Below, in pieces: positions 34,724 through 40,097 of a DNA stretch of 40,097 bases; within the stretch, counting starts at the first letter, position 1; each line of letters begins with the position of its first letter. The stretch is from Clostridiales bacterium (GTDB taxonomy: Bacteria; Bacillota; Clostridia; Oscillospirales; Oscillospiraceae): positions 1 through 40,097 of the forward strand of contig JAJPWY010000056.1 in the NCBI GenBank assembly GCA_021205725.1, read 5' to 3'. The notes under the pieces are model-generated. The model was not told where the DNA came from and ran no database searches. It saw only the letters and a list, made by a program, of their open reading frames with translations. Position numbers and translations under genes: made by a program.

Positions 34724-35236
34724 TCACCTGTTCTTCCAAATCACAGCGATCCGGTGGGCCACCGCAGCCGGAGAGCTGCATCCGGCAATCTCATAGTGGG
34801 CCACCCCCCGATAGACGGGCAGCCGCTGCTGATAGCGGCGGATGAAGTCCTCTCTCCCCTGCTGGGCCAGGGGCCGGTCAGCCAGATCTGTATCGTCAAA
34901 GGTCTCCTCCGGAGAGCGGTTGAGGAAAAAGATCAGGCCGCTCTCCCGGAGCAGCGCCCGGTTCTCCTCCCGGAGGGGCAGTCCCCCGCCGGTGGCGATG
35001 ATCTGTCCGCCCCGGGCGCAGAGGTCACGGAGGGTCTCCGTCTCCAGGGTACGGAAGTATGCCTCGCCTCTCTGGGCGAAGATGTCGTTGATGCTCCTTC
35101 CCTCCCGGCGGACGATCTCCTGATCGGTGTCCACCAGGGGCATCCCCAGCATCCGGCTGAGTCGGCGGCCGGTGGTGGTCTTGCCACAGCCCATCATGCC
35201 GATGAGGATGAGGTTTTTGCTCTGCCCCTCCATCAT
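34724..35236 (-). CDS. aroK: shikimate kinase
   Basis: Phosphorylates shikimate at the 3-position with ATP. The 170-residue protein has the P-loop GMMGCGKTTTG (about 14-24), the shikimate-binding DTDQEIVRREGRSINDIF and IIATGGGLPLREENRALL, and the lid arginine in LADRPLA. I chose ATG 35236, which overlaps the pheA stop by four bases (ATGA); ATG 35233 is equally possible and would drop one residue. It is the last gene of the aro operon, and no T-rich terminator follows it on this strand. Confidence 0.95.
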   Translation of the reverse strand: MMEGQSKNLILIGMMGCGKTTTGRRLSRMLGMPLVDTDQEIVRREGRSINDIFAQRGEAYFRTLETETLRDLCARGGQIIATGGGLPLREENRALLRESGLIFFLNRSPEETFDDTDLADRPLAQQGREDFIRRYQQRLPVYRGVAHYEIAGCSSPAAVAHRIAVIWKNR

Positions 35237-36396
35237 ACGGCGTCCTGCGTGCCCAGGTTGGCCACATAGTTCCCCAGTACCCGGAACTGGTTGGTGGACT
35301 GGCTCAGCTCCCGGAGGACGGCGTCCATCCCCGGGGCGGTGAGGTTGCCGGTAAACTCCACAAAGAACATATACTCCCACCGCCGATCCTGCACCGGCCG
35401 GGACTCCAGCTTGACCAGGTTCAGACCGTTGACGGCGAAGATGGTCAGTATCTCATGGAGGGAGCCGCTCTGGTGGGGCAGGCGGAAGACCGCCGTGATC
35501 TTGTCGCTGCCGGGGCGAAGCTCCGGCTTTGTCCGGACGACGGCAAAGCGGGTGTAATTCTGGTTGTTGTGGTTGACCCCCCGCACCAGGATATTCAGGC
35601 CGTAGATGTCCGCCGCACGCTTGCCGCAGATGGCGGCCTTGGTCCGGTCTCCCGTCTCGCTGACATATTTGGCGCTCCCCGCCGTGTCCAGTTGGGGAAC
35701 CCGCACCCACTCCGGATGCCGGTCCAGGAACCGGTCGGACTGGAACAAGCCCTGCTCATGGGAGTAGACGTGGGTGATCTCCTCCATTTTGACCCCGGGC
35801 AGGGCCATGAGGCAGTGCTCCACCTTCACCGTGGTCTCCCCCACCATATAAAACTGGTACTGGGTGAGCAGGTCGTAGACCTGGCGGATGGCCCCGGTGG
35901 TGGAGTTCTCGATGGGCAAAACGGCATAGTCCGCCTCCCCGCAGGCCAGGGCCTCGAAGCAGTCCTCGAAGCGGTTCAACCCCTGGCTCCGGACAGCGGG
36001 GCCGAAGAAGTTCACCGCCGCCTCCTCGCTGTAGGCTCCGGGCATGCCCTGATAGACCACCCTCGGCTCCTCCACTGGGGCGGCAAGCTCCACCGCCTGG
36101 GGATAGCCGGGAGGGGTCGGCTCCTGATCCTGCATCACCCGGCGCTGACAGCCCCGGCTGAGAGACATGATGACCTCGTAGAGCTTGGCCACGTCCGTCT
36201 TGAGCTGGGGGTCGGCCACCATAGCGGCCTTGTCCTCCAGCACCTCCCGCTCCCGCTCCGGGTCCAGCACCGGGATATCGTGGGCGATCTTATACTCCGC
36301 CACCTCCCGGGAGACCTCCATCCGCTGCTGGAAGAGGCTGACCATCTGGTGGTCGATGGTGTCGATCTGGCCCCGGAGATATTTGATGTCCTTCAT
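35233..36396 (-). CDS. pheA: bifunctional chorismate mutase / prephenate dehydratase
   Basis: Converts chorismate through prephenate to phenylpyruvate. The 387-residue protein has an AroQ-type chorismate mutase domain at residues 1-90 (LRGQIDTIDHQMVSLFQQRM, KIAHDIPVLDPERE), a dehydratase domain (about 110-290) with YQGMPGAYSEEAA and the catalytic NYTRFAVV, and a C-terminal ACT domain with the LVKLESRP motif. In the family, phenylalanine binds the ACT domain as feedback inhibitor. The start is ATG 36396 with AAGGAGA upstream. It lies 18 nt after aroC and overlaps aroK, so phenylalanine synthesis is built into the shikimate operon. Confidence 0.96.
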   Translation of the reverse strand: MKDIKYLRGQIDTIDHQMVSLFQQRMEVSREVAEYKIAHDIPVLDPEREREVLEDKAAMVADPQLKTDVAKLYEVIMSLSRGCQRRVMQDQEPTPPGYPQAVELAAPVEEPRVVYQGMPGAYSEEAAVNFFGPAVRSQGLNRFEDCFEALACGEADYAVLPIENSTTGAIRQVYDLLTQYQFYMVGETTVKVEHCLMALPGVKMEEITHVYSHEQGLFQSDRFLDRHPEWVRVPQLDTAGSAKYVSETGDRTKAAICGKRAADIYGLNILVRGVNHNNQNYTRFAVVRTKPELRPGSDKITAVFRLPHQSGSLHEILTIFAVNGLNLVKLESRPVQDRRWEYMFFVEFTGNLTAPGMDAVLRELSQSTNQFRVLGNYVANLGTQDAV

Positions 36397-36414
36397 GGTA
36401 TCTCTCCTTACCCG

Positions 36415-37476
36415 TCAAATGCCCATCAGCTCGCAAACCGCCAGCGCCGCCGCCGCCTCGATGACCGGGACGGCCCGGTGAACGATGCAGGGGTCATGAC
36501 GGCCCTGGACGGTGAGCTTATCGTTGCTCCAGGTGTCCAGATTCACCGTGTCCTGCTCCCGGGCGATGCTGGCGGTGGGCCGGAGGGCCACGGTGAACAG
36601 GATGGGCAGACCGTTGGTGATGCCCCCGTTGACCCCGCCGGAGTGGTTGCTGGTGGAGGTGACCTCCCCGTTGCGCAGGTACAGGGGGTCGTTGGCCTGA
36701 CTGCCCCGGAGGGCGGCGAAGCCGAACCCGTCGCCGAATCCCACGGCTTTCACCCCGGGGACGGCGAACAGGTGCTGGGAGAAGATGCCCTCCACGTTCT
36801 CCCCGAAGTCCGGGGAGCCCATGCCTCCGGGCAGGCCCAGGACGGCGCACTCGATGGTCCCGCCAATGCTGTCCCGGTCCGCCTTGGCTGCCAAAATCTC
36901 CTGCCGCATGGCCTCGCCCTGCTCATCCCGCAGCACCGGGAAGGGCTTGTGGGCGATCTCCCGCAGGAGAGCTGCCGTCAGGGGTTGCTCATCGTTTTGG
37001 AAGGGCGTGTCCTCTACCGGCCCTATGGAACGGATATGGGCCCCCACGGAGACCCCCTCCCCTGCCAAAATCTGCTTTGCCACCGCCCCGGCGAACACCA
37101 GGGGGGCGGTGAGACGGCCGGAGAAGTGTCCGCCGCCCCGGTAGTCGTTATAGCCCTGATACCGGAGGAAGCCGGTGTAGTCGGCGTGACCGGGCCGGGG
37201 CAGGTTCTTCGTCTTTTCGTAGTCCCCGCTCCGGGTGTCCGTGTTGCGGATGATGGCGGCCAGAGGGCTACCCGTGGTGTTGCCCTGAAACACGCCGGAG
37301 AGGATCTCCGGCACGTCCGCCTCTCTGCGCTGGGTGGAGAGGGCGTCCTGTCCCGGGGCCCGGCGGGACAGCTCAAAGGCGATCTGCTCCAGGTCCAGCT
37401 CCACCCCGGCGGGGACCCCCTCCAGCACCACGCCGATGGCGGGGCCGTGGGACTCTCCAAAAATCATGTGCTTCAT
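36415..37476 (-). CDS. aroC: chorismate synthase
   Basis: FMN-dependent elimination of phosphate from EPSP to give chorismate. The 353-residue protein starts MKHMIFGESHGPAIGVVLEG and carries RAPGQDALSTQRREAD, RPGHADYTG and the C-terminal LRPTASI region of the family. FMN must be reduced; nothing here marks it as a flavin-reducing fungal type, so reduction would come from another protein. The start is ATG 37476 with AGGAGG upstream inside the end of aroA; the gap to aroA is three bases. Confidence 0.96.
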   Translation of the reverse strand: MKHMIFGESHGPAIGVVLEGVPAGVELDLEQIAFELSRRAPGQDALSTQRREADVPEILSGVFQGNTTGSPLAAIIRNTDTRSGDYEKTKNLPRPGHADYTGFLRYQGYNDYRGGGHFSGRLTAPLVFAGAVAKQILAGEGVSVGAHIRSIGPVEDTPFQNDEQPLTAALLREIAHKPFPVLRDEQGEAMRQEILAAKADRDSIGGTIECAVLGLPGGMGSPDFGENVEGIFSQHLFAVPGVKAVGFGDGFGFAALRGSQANDPLYLRNGEVTSTSNHSGGVNGGITNGLPILFTVALRPTASIAREQDTVNLDTWSNDKLTVQGRHDPCIVHRAVPVIEAAAALAVCELMGI

Positions 37477-37479
37477 CTG

Positions 37480-38697
37480 TCATTCCTCCTGCCGGGTGAT
37501 GCGTCCCCCCAGCTGTTCGTAGTCCTCCCAGAACCGAGGATAGGATTTCGCCACGCTCCCGGCGTCCCGGATAATCACCGGCCCGTCGGCCCGGGTGGCG
37601 GCGACGGCCAGCATCATGGCGATGCGGTGGTCGTTGTGGCTGTCCGTCTCCCCGCCGTGGAGGGCGGAGACGCCGTGAATCGTCATGGCGTCGGGATACG
37701 CCTCGATGTGCGCCCCCAGCCGGTTCAGCTCGGAGGTCACCGTCTCAATGCGGTCGCTCTCCTTCATTCTCAGCCGGGCGGCGTTCACCAGACGGGTGGT
37801 CTCCCCCGCCCGGAGGGCGGCGTGGATCGCCAGAGCCGGGGCCAGGTCGGGACACTGGCTCACGTCCAGGGTCACCGTCCCCCGCCCGTCCAGTCGGGCG
37901 GCGTAGTCCCGGATGATACGATCCCCCTGGACGGAGGCATCGTTCATGCCGCAAATCTCCACCGGATTGCCCAGCCCCCTAGCGGCGTAGAAAAAGCCCG
38001 CCTGGGACCAGTCCCCCTCCACCGTCAGGTCACGGCCTGCGGGCCGCTGTCTGCCGGGGATGTGCCAGCCGTTTTCTGTCCGGTCGATGCCCACGCCGAA
38101 CCGGCTCCATGCGTCCACCGTCATGTCCACATAGGCGGCAGACTCCAGAGGGGTGGTCAGATGCAGCTCCGAGTCCCCGTCCAGCAGTGGCAGGGCAAAG
38201 AGCAGCCCGGTGATAAACTGGCTGGAGACGTCTCCGGGGAGGGCGTACTCCCCCGGCTCCAGCGTCCCCTGCACCGTGATGGAATCCGGCTCCGCCCGGT
38301 AGGAGATTCCCTTTTCCGCAAACAGCCGCTGATACGGCTCCATGGGCCGGGCCAGAAGCCGGCCTCTGCCGGTGAACACCCCGCCCCCGGCCATCGCCAG
38401 GGCCACGGGGATCAGAAAGCGCAGGGTGGAGCCGGACTCTCCGCAGTTCAGCAGGGAAAGCGAACCCCGTCTCCCCCTCGCCGGGCCGATTCCGGTGACC
38501 GTCTCCCCGTCCCACAAGGCCCCCAGGGTCTCCATACAGCCCAGGGTGGCGGCGATGTCCTGGCTCATGGAGAGGTTGTCCAGGCGGCTCTTCCCCTCCG
38601 CCAGAGCGGCGGCGATGATGAGCCGATGGCTCTGGCTCTTGGAGGCGGGGGGCGTCACCTGCCCCCGAAGCGTCCCCGGCGTAACAGTCACAGTCAT
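37480..38697 (-). CDS. aroA: 3-phosphoshikimate 1-carboxyvinyltransferase (EPSP synthase)
   Basis: Joins shikimate 3-phosphate and PEP. The 405-residue protein has PPASKSQSHRLIIAAAL near the N-terminus, the PEP-binding NCGESGSTLRFLIP, the DVSSQFITGLLFALPLL segment and C-terminal DHRIAMMLAVAA, all family motifs. The PEP loop (GESGSTLR) differs from the E. coli GNAGTAMR version, as in many Clostridial enzymes; inhibitor sensitivity cannot be predicted from this alone. I chose ATG 38697, which overlaps the aroB stop (ATGA); a start at 38742 would add 15 residues with no family match. Confidence 0.95.
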   Translation of the reverse strand: MTVTVTPGTLRGQVTPPASKSQSHRLIIAAALAEGKSRLDNLSMSQDIAATLGCMETLGALWDGETVTGIGPARGRRGSLSLLNCGESGSTLRFLIPVALAMAGGGVFTGRGRLLARPMEPYQRLFAEKGISYRAEPDSITVQGTLEPGEYALPGDVSSQFITGLLFALPLLDGDSELHLTTPLESAAYVDMTVDAWSRFGVGIDRTENGWHIPGRQRPAGRDLTVEGDWSQAGFFYAARGLGNPVEICGMNDASVQGDRIIRDYAARLDGRGTVTLDVSQCPDLAPALAIHAALRAGETTRLVNAARLRMKESDRIETVTSELNRLGAHIEAYPDAMTIHGVSALHGGETDSHNDHRIAMMLAVAATRADGPVIIRDAGSVAKSYPRFWEDYEQLGGRITRQEE

Positions 38698-39755
38698 AGC
38701 AGCGCCAGCAGCTCCTTCTTCTGCATTTTGGTGGGGGCGCACTCCCCCAGCGTCCGCAGCAGGATGACGGTGATGCTGTCTCCGCTGCCCTTCTTGTCCA
38801 GGCCCACGGCGCTCTCATAGTCATCCGCCGTACAGGGGATGACGGTGGGCAGACCGAAGGCGGCGGTCAGCTGCTCGATCCGGGCCTTCGTCCCCGGCTG
38901 AGTGACGCCCAGCCGCTCTCCCAAATCCGCCGCCAGCACCATCCCGGCGGATACCGCCTGGCCGTGGGTATAGGTCTCATAGTGATATGCCTTCTCGTAG
39001 GCATGGCCCAGAGTGTGGCCGAAGTTCAAAATCATCCGCAGGCCGGTGTCCCGCTCGTCCTCCATGACCACCTTTGCCTTGATGGCGCAGCAGGTGCAAA
39101 GCACCTCCTCAATGTACTCCATCACCCCCGCCCGGTCGCCGCACCGGGCCAGCAGGTCGAAGAACTCCCTGTCCCAGATGCAGCCGTACTTGATGACCTC
39201 CGCCATGCCGTCGGAGAAGATGCGGTCGGAGAGGGTGTCCAGGGTGGCAGTATCCATCAGCACCAGCTTCGGCTGCCAGAAGGCCCCCACCAGGTTTTTC
39301 CCGGCGGGCAGGTCGATGGCCACCTTGCCTCCCACGGAGGAGTCCACCTGGGCCAGCAGGGTGGTGGGTATCTGGACAAAGGGGACGCCCCGGAGGATGG
39401 TGGCGGCGGCAAAACCCGCCAAATCCCCCACCACGCCGCCGCCCAGGGCGACGACCGCGTCCGTCCGGGTCAGGCCGAAGGCCATAGCCTCGTCCCAGAT
39501 GCGCTCCAGCCAGGCGGCGCACTTGGACGGCTCCCCGGCGGGGATGGTGACGGTATGGACAGAGAACCCAGCCGCCTCCAGGCTCCGGGTCACCTGCGCC
39601 CCATAGAGCGGCCCCACATTAGAATCGGTGACCACCAGCGTCCGGACCGTCCGGGGCAGTACCCTCCGGCACTGTGCGCCGGTCTGCTCCAGGAGACCTG
39701 CTTCGATCAGAATATCATATTCCCGCCCCGGCAGGGCGACGGTCAGGGTTTTCAT
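38694..39755 (-). CDS. aroB: 3-dehydroquinate synthase
   Basis: NAD- and metal-dependent cyclisation of DAHP to 3-dehydroquinate. The 353-residue protein has the NAD motif ALGGGVVGDLAGFAAAT, VPTTLLAQVDSSVGGK-like PTTLLAQVDSSVGGKVAID, and the metal-ligand histidines in NFGHTLGHAYE. The start is ATG 39755 with GAAGGAG upstream. It follows the DAHP synthase gene by 32 nt and overlaps aroA by four bases. Confidence 0.96.
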   Translation of the reverse strand: MKTLTVALPGREYDILIEAGLLEQTGAQCRRVLPRTVRTLVVTDSNVGPLYGAQVTRSLEAAGFSVHTVTIPAGEPSKCAAWLERIWDEAMAFGLTRTDAVVALGGGVVGDLAGFAAATILRGVPFVQIPTTLLAQVDSSVGGKVAIDLPAGKNLVGAFWQPKLVLMDTATLDTLSDRIFSDGMAEVIKYGCIWDREFFDLLARCGDRAGVMEYIEEVLCTCCAIKAKVVMEDERDTGLRMILNFGHTLGHAYEKAYHYETYTHGQAVSAGMVLAADLGERLGVTQPGTKARIEQLTAAFGLPTVIPCTADDYESAVGLDKKGSGDSITVILLRTLGECAPTKMQKKELLALL

Positions 39756-39787
39756 GGCGGCACGCTCCTTCTGTGGTATCTTTTCCC

Positions 39788-40097
39788 TTATTTTACTATG
39801 GTCTTCCCCATGAAGTCAACGAGCTTTTCCGCCTTTCCCATCAGGTCGCCGAACTGCTCCGGCGTCAGGGACTGCTGGCCGTCGCACTTGGCATGGAGGG
39901 GGTCGTTGTGCACCTCCACGATGATGCCATCCGCCCCGGCGGCGATGCCCGCCAGGGTCAGAGGCTCCACCAGATAGCTGTAGCCTCCGGAGTGGCTGGG
40001 GTCGATGATGACCGGCAGATGGCTCATCCGCTTGATACAGGGGATGGCGGACACGTCCAGGGTGTTGCGGGTGTAGGTCTTGGTGGTGCGGATGCCC
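39788..40097 (-). CDS. aroF: DAHP synthase, C-terminal part (runs off the window)
   Basis: First enzyme of the shikimate pathway, joining PEP and erythrose 4-phosphate. Only the last 102 codons are inside the window. They read GIRTTKTYTRNTLDVSAIP, then SHLPVIIDPSHSGGYSYLV and GIIVEVHNDPLHAKCDGQQS, the conserved C-terminal half of the AroA(G)-type (type I-beta) DAHP synthase found in Firmicutes. The metal ligand His in DPSHS is visible. The N-terminal half, where a regulatory chorismate mutase or ferredoxin-like domain would be, is outside, so feedback control cannot be judged. It heads the visible aro operon. Confidence 0.93.
   Translation of the reverse strand, partial: GIRTTKTYTRNTLDVSAIPCIKRMSHLPVIIDPSHSGGYSYLVEPLTLAGIAAGADGIIVEVHNDPLHAKCDGQQSLTPEQFGDLMGKAEKLVDFMGKTIVK

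Noticed and set aside
34634-35269. Open frame starting with repeated MRYSNASL
   Set aside because: The repeat comes from the 24-bp duplicated terminator arm; the rest is antisense to aroK.
35455-38820. 1121-codon open frame on the plus strand opposite the aro genes
   Set aside because: It is an antisense shadow of pheA, aroC and aroA in GC-rich DNA: composition is Gly/His/Val/Gln-rich with no family motif, and the real genes on the other strand are certain.

Overview
The window is GC-rich, gene-dense DNA from an anaerobic Gram-positive bacterium. The best fit is a gut Clostridium relative of the Oscillospiraceae/Flavonifractor type. The reasons are a Thermus/Enterococcus-style V-type ATPase operon, a pyrophosphate-type phosphofructokinase, a stand-alone AICAR transformylase paired with a PurO-like IMP cyclohydrolase, a DUF4250 protein, AGGAGG-type ribosome binding sites and sigma-A promoters with 17-bp spacers. 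The organism assignment is inference; no rRNA is present. I saw no tRNA, CRISPR array, insertion sequence or prophage.

Layout. (1) 1-7644, minus strand: V-type ATPase operon in the order G/H-I-K-E-C-F-A-B, with B cut by the window edge. The proteolipid carries the sodium-binding residues known from Enterococcus hirae. (2) 7645-10902: a marR-type regulator divergent from an ABC-2 polysaccharide/teichoic-type permease that has no ATPase beside it, then a GT-B glycosyltransferase. The divergent promoters carry two different perfect palindromes. (3) 11009-19990, plus strand: de novo purine cluster purE-purC-purF-purM-purN-purO-purV-[4Fe-4S aldo/keto reductase]-purD. It is preceded by a leader with an intrinsic terminator and a 52-codon leader ORF, and is interrupted by a second intrinsic terminator before the reductase. 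(4) 20087-23155, minus: a two-gene surface acetylation module (AlgI/DltB-like MBOAT and a DHHW/AlgJ-like protein). (5) 23465-24825: RidA, a tandem OB-fold SSB-like protein, and a DUF4250 gene that overlaps it tail to tail. (6) 24826-29382: a GH31 glucosidase and a PPi-type phosphofructokinase on the minus strand, divergent from class II fructose-bisphosphate aldolase, with interlocked -35 boxes. (7) 29470-31747, plus: CadC-like ArsR regulator, Amidase_6 protein and AGCS alanine/sodium symporter. (8) 31794-33015, minus: an SPFH membrane protein plus a ribbon-helix-helix protein, with a 19-bp palindrome over their promoter. (9) 33338-34624, plus: a membrane-anchored Ig-like protein. (10) 34724-40097, minus: shikimate/phenylalanine operon aroF(partial)-aroB-aroA-aroC-pheA-aroK.

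How the parts fit. The cluster supplies purines from CAIR and FGAR-level steps to IMP, but purL, purK and purB are not here. The aro operon turns PEP and erythrose-4-phosphate toward chorismate and phenylpyruvate; aroD and aroE must lie elsewhere. The predicted sodium-type V-ATPase and the AGCS symporter both suggest sodium bioenergetics. The most promising regulatory signals are the purE leader, the SPFH/RHH operator, the marR-permease palindromes and the pfp/fba bidirectional promoter.
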